DNA from: Agapetus fuscipes
Lineage: Eukaryota > Arthropoda > Insecta > Trichoptera > Glossosomatidae
Reading direction: 5' to 3'
Assembly: GCA_951799405.1 (NCBI GenBank)
Contig: OX637334.1
Location: 7,874,001-7,938,000, forward strand
Length of the DNA: 64,000 bases
Shown here: positions 1 to 12,979 of the stretch, one piece after another
How positions within the stretch are numbered: the first letter of the stretch is position 1
Layout: every line of letters begins with the position of its first letter
Program-made: the position numbers and the translations under genes
The notes under the pieces: generated by a model
What the model saw: the letters and a program-made list of their open reading frames with translations, nothing else
What the model was told of the DNA's origin: nothing
Databases searched by the model: none

Positions 1-2305
1 AGATAAGAAAGCCTCATTTCAACCGAGCATTTTTTCAGTAATTTCTTTTAATTTAAAACCTCTTATGAAATTTTCTAAATATATTCACAAAGTAATTTGT
101 TTTTTTTTATTTGGAGAAATATGGAATTTAATAATATTTGTAGTTGAAATCAAATATGTAATATAATAATTTATTGACTTCCAATTTTTTTTAATCCTTT
201 AAGCATAGGATAGAGGCAAATACATTTCAATATAAACATAAATTTGAAATAAGAATTTTATTAAAATGCTTTCCGTGACTTAAATTGGGGCGCCAATTTA
301 ATTTTTTAATCTAAACACTAAGAAAAAGTGCATTTTCACTGTATTTTTTGTTGCCTACTTTATGGGTAAATGTGCCTGTATGGGATCCACCCCCTATTTT
401 CAATTTCATTATTATTACAGTCAACTAAACATGCATTTACACATCAGTGGATAAAAAGGAATGAAATCTATTGTTTATGTTCGTATTTGCGTTGCCTGAA
501 TTATAAAAAAAAATCAAAAAGCCTGTATTTTTAATTATTTATTTTGTTTATAACAATAATAAATTCTAAAAATACTGAAGGAGTGGTTACTCTATAATCG
601 AACTTGCAAAGTCTCATATTTAATGCAAGTTCGAGCTTATCATGCTGCATGTGTAGGTATATACAAAATAAACCAAACTTCACATGAACATAAACTTTGC
701 AACTCCTGCCGCCTTTCACTGAAACCGAAGGGGCATCGGCAAAAATCAACCAAGTTTTTACAGCATGGGGAGTCAGCATCATACCAACCTATAAGTCAAG
801 GAACTGGAAATAAAAAAATAAAAAACTGGTAGTCAATTTAATATACATTAAAAACAAGTACTTTTTAAGGCAACGCAAATTCTACATGTTTCAAATTCAC
901 GTTGAGATAAATGTTGCATTGAGTGGGCGTTGGCTGACCAAAAAAGCTTTTAAAAAGGCGTTAAATCAAACTGAGCTTCGAGCCCAACACACTTTGCATG
1001 TATCTGCAATCACCATTCATCTCCCGCCCTTCATACTTCACACAAGCTTTCCTTTAAAAGTCCTGACTTTTACTTTTTCTTTTACCTTTCAGACAGTTTT
1101 CATGTTACTTAAAAATCTGTTGACCAAAAAAATATATTTTTGAATTAAATTTTCTATCAATTTATCAGCACACAATCAGACCATGGTAAAATTAAAATTC
1201 AATGATTTTTTTAATATTTTTTATTATTATAGTTTATAGCCTTAAGCCCCCAATATCTCTTAAATCTCGGCTGATTTAATATTCGAAGACATAAGAAGTT
1301 ATTTTATGTTTCCATCAATATGGAAGCGCACCATTTGAACCATTAAATTTTCCTGAAAGCCAATTTTACAGCTTTGCTAAGTTGATCTGAATACTTCTCG
1401 GATTTAATGTTGGAAATATGTACCTACATCTACATGTGAGGTCTGTTCAAAAAACGTGGCATTTCATATTTCTTGAACAGAAAACTGATTTACCAATCAA
1501 TTTCTCATTTAAAGTCATTCTTCTCAAATGTAAAATATTAGTATCAGAAGTACTACTGATTAGCGATTTTTGGTATGGCCTTGAACTCTTTTGACGATGC
1601 CGTCTTTGTCTCTTAAATCGTACCAAAACACAATACTTTCATAGATTTTTCACAGTTGTGGATACATACAAACGAACAAGACATGATAACGAGTTTGTTC
1701 TATGCCAGATAATCACAGACAAGCAATGACGTATGCGCTGGCGCATTATCCTTATGGTGTAATTTCCATGACTAGTTTCGATTTTTTTTACGTATTACTT
1801 CACGCAGACAGCACATAGATTGAAAAATATATTTATTTTTGACCTTCGAACAACACAAAAGAAAAAAATGTATGTAGCCCATGAAATTTTACTTAAATTT
1901 TCACCAGCTTTTGAACAGGCCTCGTACTTTAACGATCCAAAACATCGCATTCGAACTGAGAGCTTAAAATTGTTTTTTTTTTCGTATTCGAAACCGAAAC
2001 ACTTCAAATCATCAAAGCTAGATCATCTGCCCTTGAATCTGCTTTATAGATATCAATTTAAACATAAAATTTCGAAACCAATAACATTAAAAATTTTACA
2101 ATCCTTTTTGGTTTAATGGACGGAATCAAATGCATCAAGTAGTAATACAACTTTACCTTGATTTCAGGGAGTTCATTAATGAATTATTAGATTATATTCT
2201 CCATTTTTTGTGTTTATTTTAAATCCGCTATCTAATTTTAATGAAATAAAAAAAAATAGTTTTACACAAATCCAAAATTAATAAATGTTTTATTTAAGTA
2301 TATCG
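1..2305. other. AT-rich non-coding DNA
   Basis: Apart from the tail-repeat copy at 604-802, nothing recognisable. Short frames here show no domain or codon signal. Confidence 0.6.
604..802 (-). repeat. tail-repeat (T) copy
   Basis: Diverged minus-strand copy of the roughly 250-bp repeat that ends the RT element at 28.1-28.4 kb. Landmarks: TGAACATAAACTTTGCAACTC, CATACCAACCTATAAGTCAAGG. Confidence 0.55.
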
Positions 2306-2600
2306 ACCGGTCCGCAGCTCAGTGGTAACACTGCGGACTCTGAATGGGAAGGTTGTGGGTTCGAATCCCGGCGGAGCACAAAAATATACCATTTATATTT
2401 TCAAATTTGCTCTTCGCTGGGTTGAAAAATTCATAAAACCTTTACCAATGACCGGTCACCAAAGGTCCATCCAGCCTTACAACAACTGGGTCTTGCTTGA
2501 GTATTGGCGCTTTGTAGCGACGACCAAGCTCGTACACCTCTGCGGCACTACAACAAGTGTCATAGACCCCTAGAGTCTCTAGAATCTAGGGAGCGCTTTC
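2306..2600 (+). mobile_element. SINE-1 copy (tRNA-derived)
   Basis: The head looks tRNA-derived: A box GCAGCTCAGTGGTAACACTG and B box GGTTCGAATCC at the expected spacing. The body contains ATATACCATTTATATTTTC, CTTCGCTGGGTTGAAAAATT, and CAACTGGGTCTTGCTTGAG. It ends near TAGGGAG. This copy defines the family used for the other SINE-1 entries. Confidence 0.75.
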
Positions 2601-5600
2601 AGTGCTATCACACCATTGTCAAGAAAGCGCTCGAGGAAATAAACCAACTCTTGAACGAAAACTTTTGTATTTATTTTTGCATTATTCATTTAAAATTTAT
2701 CTTCACCATATCAATACACAAACCCTTAATCTTTTTAAAATAGGTATTAATTATATACAAAACAACTATACAAAAGCATCAACACAATGTCCCTAACAAA
2801 ATGTTTAAAATAATTGTATGTTTTTAATATTTTTATTTCTACATAATTTAGTTGCTAATTAATTTTAATTAAAACTAGGTACACTTGCTTAATTAACATA
2901 AAAATATTTTTGAAATGATTATTTTAATTATTTTCAAATTACAACACGCTATTTTCACGCATAAAAAGACAGTAGGTATTGATGAAAAACCTAGAAATAG
3001 TTCTGCACAATAAAATACTAAAGAATAAAATAAAATATACTGAAATGGTTTTTACATACCTGGTACTTAAGAATTAAACAATTTAGTAGATACATTGGGG
3101 TAGTTTCGTTGAATGGAGAATTCGGAAAATTAACAAAATCTTCCTACTTGCTCTAAAGATATTTTTTATTAACAACACACCCAGGTGATAAAAGGAAAGA
3201 TAATCAAGTCTAGGCTTGTGTTGTGAGTAAAAAGTGTTTTATTAAAAGGTAGATTTTGTTGATTTTCAGCATTAACCTAATGTACTCTACTGAAAAGTAA
3301 TAAAAAATATATTAAAATACTGCATCTTTATACATTTATTTCTATTCCAGTGATTAATTTGATATACTTTTATGCCAAAATGAAATATTAAATCTAGACT
3401 GTATTCTTGATAAAAACAAATCTTTTTTGAATGTGTGAAGCCAGTAAAAAAAAATTGTCAGAGTGATTCGATACAAGGTTCCCGTAAACTACGCAGTTCC
3501 CTCAAGAACACCAGGGCCCCAAGTGTAAAACAAGGCGGAATTTCTCCTCAATCGCGTGTGTATACAAAATTATGAAATATCTCTAGTAAACTCTCTAGTA
3601 AAATAAACACCCCTAGAGAGTCTATATATATTTCCGCGATCGAGGGGAATTCCCGCAATGCTGTATACTTGGGGTAAAGTATTCACTAACGATGCTATAA
3701 TATCTTTTTGCATTAAAAATATCCCATCACTCAATAAAAATTACGCACAGCATTGTAAGTTCCGACAGCATTGTTTGTAAATCACGGTGAGAACCTTAAC
3801 TGGGTTCTTAAAGGTGAGATCAGACGATTCCCTTTCGTTCATCCCTGGACAGATTGAACCATAAAACAAACGTTCACATTTTGACAATTTCTCAATAATA
3901 TTTTTTACTCATCTTTATTTTGATATTGACAAAAATTTAACGGTTTGTGAGAAAAAATTGGTTCGAGAATGAACAAAAAATGAACCGTATGATGTCATTC
4001 CAAGGGGTGCATGATCTTTAGAAAAAGCTTCCACATACTATATGGTATATTCTATGTACTCGACACCGCTGTGCCCTATTCATGCCTGCTTTTTATAAAA
4101 CTTATTGTATGTATAATCTATATATTATACACCTTTTACCTGCAAATGTTTATCAAAGAACACAGTTTAGTTCCACAATATTCACAAAATGAAGGAATTC
4201 CTAAAACCAGTGGCTTGTTCAAAAACGAATCAATGCTTTTTCAAGTGAACATCAATTATAAGCAATCAAAAAAAAATGGAGTTTATAGTTATTTTATCTG
4301 TCATTCATTAAGCCCCTGTTATAATTCACTCAAACGTGTTTGCATAAAACGAAATATTAAAAGAAAATTAATATTGTAATTAAAATGTAAATGTATTTTT
4401 AGTTTAAATTTTGAATTTTCTACCAAAATGAAACATCAAAGTGCAATCATTTTTTCGTTCAATCTTGAATAAAATTGAACATTTTTTTTACTTTTTCTTT
4501 ATGCTTTTCTTTCTTACATTGCTTCCGGTCAATCTAATATTTTTACGATGAATTTTTGATAGTTGATTTCACCATCCTACAGCTTTTTTGTGAGTTTATT
4601 TCGTATCGTTCACGAACGTTCAGCACTGGTTTTTAGAATTCATCATTTTCTGTCCATCACAGAATTATATCTTAGAACCCACACCTGTATACCCCGTCAC
4701 GCATACATTCTCACAACCCTCACAAATCAAATATCCACCGATCGGGATGAAGTTAACACACCCTAGAGACAAAAATTGTTTTCAAAATACAAGTCTCAAA
4801 CGTGCTTTGTACAAATAAAAAAAACATAATCTCAAATGCTTGCACAAAAAAAATTACAACAGACACTTTATCAACGTTTTGTAAATAACATTTTTTTTAA
4901 TTATATGACTAAAGATTTATGTATTTTTTATGAAAGACTGATACATCTAGTGTAAAATAATAAAATAAAATAAATAAATTTTAATTTTAATCCACTCTAA
5001 AAGGTTACTGAAATTAATTTTACTGTTGAAATTTATTTTTAAAAAGTTAGAAAAATGATTTGCCAAGATTTGACTTTCCCTTTTTTTAAATCTTGACATT
5101 GCCCATCAGCAGTAAAATTATTTTATTATTACTCTTGTAAAAGAAACAGCTTTGAGGTTGTATAAACCATGTATTCAAAAGCTGTTGGGAATATTGGGAC
5201 CCGTGAAAACATATTCAGTAATCCGATCTAACACTTTTTTTTTTGAAAACTTACGTAAGAAATAACTTATTGCTTTATGAATAGATGGCACTTTCTTTCA
5301 TTGCAAAATACTTACATTCACCTTAAAAAAATAGATTTGTTACCATGACTAATCATTGTTTTAACAGCTTTATCTAAGTAGGTACATATGTAGCTTCTAC
5401 ATTTTCGATTTCCGACCGGTTGTAGATAATAGAAAACGCCTTTGACTTTTTTTGTAACCAGTTTAAGTCCCCGACAAAACTCAAAAAAATACTCTAGTGT
5501 GAATATTCAGTTGCTCATCTCAAGATCTATCAAATGGTCAATACAACCTTACAACAGGTATTCCTTGACTTATCACTTATATATAGTCTCATAGTCTTCT

Positions 5601-6865
5601 CAACTTAGAAAAAATAAAGGTGTTAAGTATTATTTTGTAAATCAAAAAAGAAAACAAATTAAGAATGACACTGCTACATTATCCGATCAAAGCAAGCGAA
5701 AATTCAGTTTTAGCCAATTTTCTCGATTCTCGTAATTGTGAGAAACAAGTACCAGGGTATAGACATACATTAATTATATTGATGGTACATTTTTCATTTG
5801 AGCTCTTACAGCCATGTGACGCTTGTTAAGGATTTCTATCTTTGGTTTCCCAAGAAATTCATTTACTTGATTTCATCTGAGAGGATAAGATACATTACTT
5901 TTCATATTGTACCACCAAAAAACAAATTTTCCTTTTTATTTAGTTTTTTTTAGAATTGCTTTTTACTTTTTGTTTAATTACTTTTTTTAACGACTTTTCT
6001 TTAATTACAACAATAAATAAATATGACAAGAGTAAAAATTACATTAGATAAGTATACAATGTTGTTTACAAACTTCAGTCAATCCTATGCTTTCACAAAC
6101 GCTTTTTTTCAAATCTCTTTTTAACACTTTCACCTCACAATTTTGAACGTTGCTTTTAAGCTTTTGTCAACACGAAACAAATATAGCGAAGATAGACATT
6201 TGTCATTGTATGGCGCTGTCATCTATCAAATAATATAGGAAATCTTTATTTTGGTGCATATAATCTGTACTGTGATCCGCTTCACAAGATAACTTAATTT
6301 ACCGTTTATATATATTCCGAAAACAAAATTATTGGTTTACTGAAACTTAGATTCGATAGATTTTTTCATGCAACTTCCATGTCAATTTCAGTCCCTTTAA
6401 AGAATTTTTGATTAGGTAAGTCTCAAAAACTTGATGTCAGATCACTTCCAAGCTATAAAAAAACAAGAAATTTACAAGGTATCTACTTAATTTTCCGATT
6501 CATTAAATCTTCATACATTTTGCATGGAACCGTGTTGCAGAGAAAAACGGATATTTTAATGATTCGTCGAAATCGGATCCGACGCTATCATTTATCGACT
6601 TATCATCAGCAATTATTTCTGACAATTTAGTTCATGTCACGACAAGTTTCTTTGCAAACTTAACAATCTATCCATATAATTATTCTTGTCTGTAACGTTT
6701 CAAGAAAGTGTTCATAAAACCCGAAGACATAGGGCTATTTTTAATAGCGTGAAGTCACTGTTCACGCCTGGCGAGGTTCTCTCAAATAATGACTGCACAG
6801 TCTTGATAGTATTTGATTTTGTACAAAAGCTTTTTAAGGAAGTTTTTACATATACAAAGCCGTGA
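2601..6865. other. AT-rich non-coding DNA
   Basis: Contains the short MITE at 3517-3674 and, right after SINE-1, a segment (AGCGCTTTCAGTGCTATC) also seen near 43620-43650. The frame at 4011-4379 (122 codons) has no recognisable domain and AT-driven composition. No exons seen. Confidence 0.55.
3517..3674. mobile_element. short foldback MITE
   Basis: Inverted ends CCCCAAGTGTA / TATACTTGGGG, with further pairing (GGCGGAATTTCTCCTCAATCGCG-like vs CGCGATCGAGGGGAATTCC-like), bound 158 bp. No coding potential. Confidence 0.55.
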
Positions 6866-7190
6866 GAGCTTGACGTCACTCGAGTGGCCTCCCTATCGGT
6901 GGATATCGGATGCGGTGCGGTTTGTGGGTAGGTTATGAGCCGGTCTCGCGACTGTTTGCGACCTGTGATGTTGACAGATCAGTCCACTCTACCAGCCGGC
7001 CCGGCGCGCCGAGCTAGGTCCCGATGGCACCCCGCGCTACGTGCCTAGGGACTTCGCATCTCAGGTGCCAATGCCACCCTCTCTGATCCTTGGATCGGTG
7101 CTGGCGTGTATTCACTAATACTTGGCGTAGCTTTGGTGGTGTAGTCATAAAGTCGTCTCTGAAGCATCAGTCCATCCATTGCAATGCCAT
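6866..7190. other. GC-rich island of unknown nature
   Basis: A sharply bounded GC-rich block (CCGGCCCGGCGCGCCGAGC, ATGGCACCCCGCGCTACG) in DNA that is otherwise strongly AT-rich. No long frame and no splice-bounded coding segment was recognised. It could be an unrecognised repeat or a regulatory island. Confidence 0.4.
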
Positions 7191-7344
7191 CATGAAACAT
7201 TAACCAACACCCATACCTCAACTTAAAATTTTTACAAATATTTAAAAATATAAATGGTAAAGCATTAAATTTTTACGTATAAATTCAACCATAGCGCTTT
7301 TCCAAAACATGTATTGAAACTATTGTCACTCACGCTGCGGTCTA

Positions 7345-7630
7345 CCGGAGAGTTTTACCTGCGACCTACCTTTTACAGGCGACCGGAGTACACTCACACA
7401 CGTACAAGTCCACCGTACAGTTGCACTTGAAAGAATCGATTTTTGTTCTTGCTCCGGTCGCCTGCGCAGGTAACACTCTCCGGTTAGCCAACATTAGACA
7501 GTGTTTCTAATGCTGGATCCACCGGAGAGGTCTACTTGCGCAGGCGACCGGAGCAAGAAAAAAATGTTTTTTTCAAGTGAACCTGTACGTGTGTGAATGT
7601 ACTCCGGTCGCCTGCGCAGGTAAAACTCTC
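7345..7630. mobile_element. GC-rich foldback MITE with three internal arms
   Basis: Ends CCGGAGAGTTTTACCTGCG and complement TAAAACTCTC, flanked by TA (7343-7344, 7631-7632). The motif CTCCGGTCGCCTGCGCAGGT recurs internally in both orientations (near 7452 and 7600 direct, near 7540 inverted), suggesting nested or dimerised copies. Confidence 0.6.
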
Positions 7631-7879
7631 TAGTGTGTATGGACAGGATTATAAGTGCTCAAAGTTCCATACATTTTTTGCAGAACTCTACGGTTCGGGT
7701 TAATCGTAAAATTTTGTGCGAGTGCAAAACATTTTTTTTTCTCAACAATTTTGTTAAAATAAATGCAATTACCAAAATTTACCTGCTAGTATAAACACAT
7801 CATGAACAAATAATTTAACTTTTTTTTAAACAAATATTAATTCTTGATTACGCAATGACATGTGTTAGCTCATGGTCAA

Positions 7880-7985
7880 AGCAGCTTTCAAGAGTGCGTG
7901 ATGGGAATCGAACCGGCACTATTTTTTTTTAAATACGGTGGTTAAATTACCGCCGCTTTGTCCGCTCTACCATAACGCCAATTAA
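7880..7985 (-). other. tRNA-like sequence (SINE head or tRNA relic)
   Basis: The minus strand has an A-box-like TTATGGTAGAGCGG and B box GGTTCGATTCCC separated by an expanded AT-rich middle. The stems do not form a complete cloverleaf. Confidence 0.4.
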
Positions 7986-8282
7986 TACTTTTATATTGAA
8001 AAGAGCCATCACAGATCAGCCAAGGGAGGTGGTTTTGGCGTATGTTTGAAATAAATAACACTCGTTCGAGCTTTGCTTGAGTTAGATAACTTTACGGATA
8101 TCATTGGGTAATCAGGAATTCATAATTTATTAAATGAAATTAAATGAAATATTAATTCGTGATGTAAATAAAAATAGCTTGATGAATCGCATTATTTTTA
8201 ACATTTTTTTGTTTATTTTACCTAAACTTATATTTGCATGAAAATTTGCTATTTTTTGAGAAGGTTCACCAGATGAGTGAGA

Positions 8283-8551
8283 GCATTTTCAGTCTAATCT
8301 AATCTAATCTAAGCTGCAAAGATATATATCATTTAAGATTTATATTAAATGCATTCCCACAAGCAGACATGTATAATTTCGCGCTAACACATGCCGCATG
8401 TGGACCTACAATATAAAAACCCAATCTCAAATGAGCATAAGCTCTGCAACTCTTGCCGTCCTTCCCTGAAACAGGGGTGACATTGGCAAAGTGAACCATT
8501 TTTTACAGTATGGGTGGTCAGCCGCATACCAACCTATAAGTCAAGGAACAT
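8283..8551 (-). repeat. tail-repeat (T) copy
   Basis: Minus-strand, well preserved. It ends in the tandem tail CTAATCTAATCTAA, i.e. TTAGAT repeats on its own strand, and starts at ACCAACCTATAAGTCAAGG. Confidence 0.7.
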
Positions 8552-11500
8552 GTTGAAAAATATTCATGAAATTATTTAAAGAATACTTTACAATAAGTCA
8601 TCGGAAAATTTTCTTGGATGGGATCAGTAGGTACCTCAATGTAATAAGACAAACGTTTAAACTCAACCACTGCGTTTATCAAAATATATACATGGAAACC
8701 AAGGCAGCGCAGCTAGTGAGCGTTTTCCTTTTAAAATATTTTTGGTAAAGTGCTAGAGTTGAGCTTGAACATAATTTTGTACACTTGGGGTACTGGCTTT
8801 CAAATTCGACTCTGACTTATTGCAAAGCATATTTTAAACAATTCTATGAATACATTTAACGTATCATATTATTGTATTCAATTGCGCTGTGTAACGTCTC
8901 AAAGAATTGCAAATTTGTGTGAATATAAAAGTACAAACTCCTGTTTGATAGATGTCTTTGTGATGGATGGACTTAGCCTTGGTTTGTTACTAATCCAAAT
9001 AGAATTACTTAGGTAGCGGAATCTAAATGTTGTATAGACACGTGGAAGTTTACATATTTTCTCCTTGCTTGCTCCGGGTCCATCTTTGTTCACATTCTTG
9101 ATGTTGTAATAGCTCATCTTCCAACAGAAAAACTCCAGCCACGCATCGTCGGTATTCTCATCAATGGTTAAATCAAAATCCCAATACAATCAAAATTGGT
9201 CCTATCATATATGGCAGAAGACAAAAGCTTCATTTTCATACAAAAATCATAAAATTTTTATCCTGCCCACAAGAATACTCAATATTGTTTTCCCCTTTTG
9301 AAATATATCCATAAAAAGAAGCCAAAACGTGGATAAAAAAAATCTTACATCTTCTTATGAAATTTAACGCAAAGCAACCTGAAGCGCTATTCGCGCTATT
9401 CTTCAGTATTATTGAATTTGAAATATATTTTTTTGTGGGTCAGTATGGTTTAATAGTTCAATTACAACAGTTATCATGTGCAGTGGATTAAAAGACAGTT
9501 TACGATTTTGTATGAAATTAAGCTTTCCGTACCTACTCTCCAATAGCTGAAAGTTTCATGAAATTAGCACGTATGACAACACTACAAAGAGGCGAGATAC
9601 ATGTGTTACTTTGAATATGTCATTCTTAGATTAAAGAGCAAACTCGAATAATTAAAGATCTATTTGGTCTTTGACTTTCAGATTTTTGATCAAAGAAACG
9701 CGGTTCGACTCCAGGTTGAACAAAAAGCGCGTATTTTCCAAACTAACCAGAAGTGCGCAGTCTGCCTCACAGCAAAATTCACAAAAAGCGAAGGTCAATG
9801 CATTGCAAACGTGTTGCATCAATAAATAAAAACAGCGATTAATCATTCATTTAAAATGGGCAAATAAAAGGAAAGAATTGATTTACTAGTAATTTGCCTA
9901 TTTGTTGTATCATCATTTGCGCAGACCTAATCGATAGCAATCAGATTGTTCCAAACTCATCTGAGTAGTTCGGAAAACAGATGGTAGGTACTGATTCTCC
10001 TTTTGTTAATGGTTTAATGAAATATCAAATGTGTGGCTGCACTTTTTCTGTTCAAACATGGAGCAAAAGTTATAATCATTTTTTTTTTATCTTAGAAGCA
10101 TTTTAAAGCAGATCATCATTATCAACTTTTAAATGGTAATAATTTCAAAATTTTGATGGTGAAGCAATTGATTTTACCATCTCGAAGTGTCATCATTTTT
10201 TGTATAAATTTTTTTGATGTCAAATTTTAGTCGTTGTGGCTTAGATTTGTAAACGTTTCATGTACTTAGCAGTGTTTTGTGTTTGATTAGCCAAATATTT
10301 TCTCCCTTCTTTTGAAAAATGAAATTATGTACAAGGTACAAACACAAAATTGTGTTTAAAAAAACAAAATTTGGTCATTACAGAAAATTATGAAGTATCA
10401 TGTTCAATTTTGAATCACAATTTTGATATCTTGATGAATTGAGCAATTCCTAATTATTGCATTCCTTGTCCGACAGATGAATTTGTTGATCAATTCTATA
10501 GCAACAGCATTGTAGCTTGAAGAACTTAAATTTATCAAAAAGTTAAACTTTGGAAATTAATTTTCTGTTTATGAAAGCATTGCTAACTCTACTATGAAAA
10601 AGTTTCCAATTTTAAACCTTATAACATACATCATGAATCATCATGGTTAGTTATAAATAACAAAACTCATACCTAGTGCGTATTTTTCTGTTTGATTTTG
10701 CGTCTGGGATAGCTCAATAGACACGATCTCTTCCAAGGAGGCCGTTCGATGTTTCAAACGACTAACATTTTGTTTTGTTTGTATACTTACTTACATTATT
10801 TTGTCGCATGATACAACATTCAAACTTAAACATATCACACCCGTCATCATCGACTACAGGAACTGCAAAAGTTTATAAGGCTCGCAGACATTCTCCAAGC
10901 AACGGAAATGTTCAGTCAGCGAAGCTTGAGAGTCCATCTTCATCTCCATAAATAATAATTACTGATTACTAAATGTGCAGCATAAGCTTCATCTGCTTGC
11001 AAAGCGTTCCCCGACATCATTTTGTATTTTTGATTGCAAGTTTAGGAGTTGCATTTTAGATGACGAGTCTAGTTACTTCATAATGATTTGAACAATCTCG
11101 ATGGAATCGAGCATCTAGTTTTGAACAATCGCAGTGACTGTTCGGTTACATCTTTCATAATCTAGCATGAGTTCTGGTTTCTTTTGAACGTTTGTGTGTT
11201 TGGATGTTTAAGTTGACATGAGTTGGACATTACATATAGCGTAGAGCACCTGATGTTCTCGTTGAGTTGTTGTGTGGTTGTTGTCACAGCAGGGCTCTCT
11301 TGTCCTCCGCTGTCGTCTTCTTCGCCGGTCTTCCCCTCCCTATCACTGTCTCTCTTTCTCTCTGACTGGTCTTCCTCTCACTCATTGCTGACATCCCCTG
11401 TGACGTCAGCAGTGTCCGAGCATGCCACGCGACCGCCCGGGACCCACTATATCGTGCTTTGCTCCTTTCTACTATCTTGTGTTTCTCGCTTGTTTTCTAG
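8552..11500. other. AT-rich DNA, probable HCN upstream intron
   Basis: No HCN S1-S4 exon was recognised. A minus-strand frame at 8899-9189 (96 codons, containing DDAWLEFFCWKMSYY and GPGASKEK) looks like a transposon-derived scrap but I cannot name it. Pyrimidine-rich sequence at 11300-11500 precedes the cassette exon. Confidence 0.5.
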
Positions 11501-11602
11501 ATCTTGCAGAATCTTCAAAAAAAGCGCACAGAAAGGAGAGGGCGCCTCAGCTCAGAACAAGCCAAAAAGAAGGGATACACCAAAAGCAATCTGATATTTA
11601 AG
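11501..11602 (+). CDS. Ih: candidate cassette exon of HCN/Ih channel (S4-S5 linker insert)
   Basis: This 102-bp open segment is preceded by a pyrimidine-rich tract ending in a TTTTCTAG acceptor and followed by a GTAACC donor. It encodes 34 residues, starting ILQNLQKKR and ending TKSNLIFK, rich in Lys and Arg. Being exactly 34 codons in phase 0, it can be included or skipped without changing frame, and the next exon (12980) starts FLNMASVF just before S5. I recall similar basic inserts between S4 and S5 in long isoforms of insect Ih channels; that is recollection, not a search. It would lengthen the cytosolic S4-S5 linker that couples the voltage sensor to the gate. The identity rests on splice sites, phase, position and composition. 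Confidence 0.72.
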
Positions 11603-12089
11603 GTAACCGGGCAGAATGCCAGCCCGAGGCAGCCCGCGCCGCCCGCCGCCAGTAGCGCTTCTTTGCTTTGCTTCTTTCTTTCCGCTGCATGCGATACACG
11701 CCACACCGAGACACACGGCCACCATGTGTGTCCCATCAGACTCCATCATCACCAAGTCATCAGACATCAGTCACCAAACAACTAAGCTCTCACTTGTCTT
11801 GAGTACACTTTGACATTTAAGTTTGCTGTGCTGAGCGGGAGCAGCGGCAAGCGCAGGTTGTCGCGCCTCCTCGGAACCGACACTTTCCCATGACGATGTT
11901 TCCAAATTATCAGACCTACATTTCGTGTTACAGGCATGCAGATTTTTATTCATTGTAAAAAAATATTTTTGGTTCAAAAGAATGGCTTCACAACATACTT
12001 TCATCAAATTTGTTTCGATATATATCACAGTTAATTATAATTCGCATTTTTCTTGGCATATTCAGTATACTTTGCCTGGAACGGGCTCA

Positions 12090-12540
12090 GTGAGCGAGAT
12101 CAGCTTGGTCCTTGGTTACTGTCCATGGAAAATGGCTTGGCCGGTCGATGGTCTCTGGTCCCTTCTAGCTGGGGATCTCTGGCCATCGATCATTAGTCCT
12201 TTAACCTTGATTACTGACTATCGACCTTTGCTCATTGAGAATAAATCCTTGATCCTCGAATACTGATTGTGAGCGTTTGCTCGTCCATCATCATTCCTTG
12301 ATCATCGATTGCTGGTTATTGATTTTTGTCCTTAGTTCATTAGTTCTTGATCTCTAATTATTGATTTTTAACTATTGTTCATAAGTTTTTGATCTCTGGT
12401 TATTAGTCACTGAGTTTGCCCTCTGGTCATCAGCTTTGATCACTGGTATGTTATCTGATCGTCTTCCTCTTGGTCACGAGTTGATGTTCCTGGTCACCGA
12501 CTTTTGGTCACCTGGCTTCTCTCTCTGAGCCTGTTTCGCT
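12090..12540 (+). repeat. cryptic simple repeat (TTGATC/TTGGTC-rich)
   Basis: About 450 bp in the HCN intron between the cassette exon and the S5 exon, built of loosely repeated TTGGTC, TTGATC and GATTATTGATT-type words with irregular spacing. Likely a decayed short tandem repeat. Confidence 0.5.
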
Positions 12541-12979
12541 GCCGTAGAGCCATGCCTCGTTTTCGTGCTAATTTCTTTATCTTCTATTCAAACTATCAAA
12601 AACTGCGTTTTAATTAATTCAATTATTAGAAGTAGACTGTGACGTCTAATCCTTATTGTTTTAGTTCAGAAATAATATTAATATAATAATAAAGTATTTA
12701 AACTTCTTCTCAGTGTATTTCTAACACCAAAGCATAGTTAGAAAGTAAAACAAACTTAACTGTAAAGTTGACTCGATCAGATTGATCTGGTTTCGCATGA
12801 TGTCCTGACTAACAAAGCTTCGCCTTAGACTCTAACAAACTAGCATTTTCGCCTCTGGCGCCGGCCACAATGTTCCTGAACCTTCGAAATCTGACCGGCG
12901 AATATCCTGGGAAGGGGTTTTTGTTTATTGTTTCCTCGCCTTTTATGCCGTTTGTAATGTAAGTTATTTGATCCGGCAG

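Noticed and set aside
4011..4379. 122-codon plus-strand frame
   Set aside because: Hydrophobic, AT-driven composition with no recognisable domain, no splice context and no neighbouring exons.
1..11500. Upstream HCN exons (S1-S4)
   Set aside because: I looked for the S4 Arg/Leu repeat and the SQWEE segment and did not find them; they are probably outside the window.
11223..11594. 123-codon frame starting MDITYSVEHL upstream of the cassette exon
   Set aside because: It is pyrimidine-rich Ser/Leu/Pro low-complexity translation in a different frame from the exon; most likely intronic.
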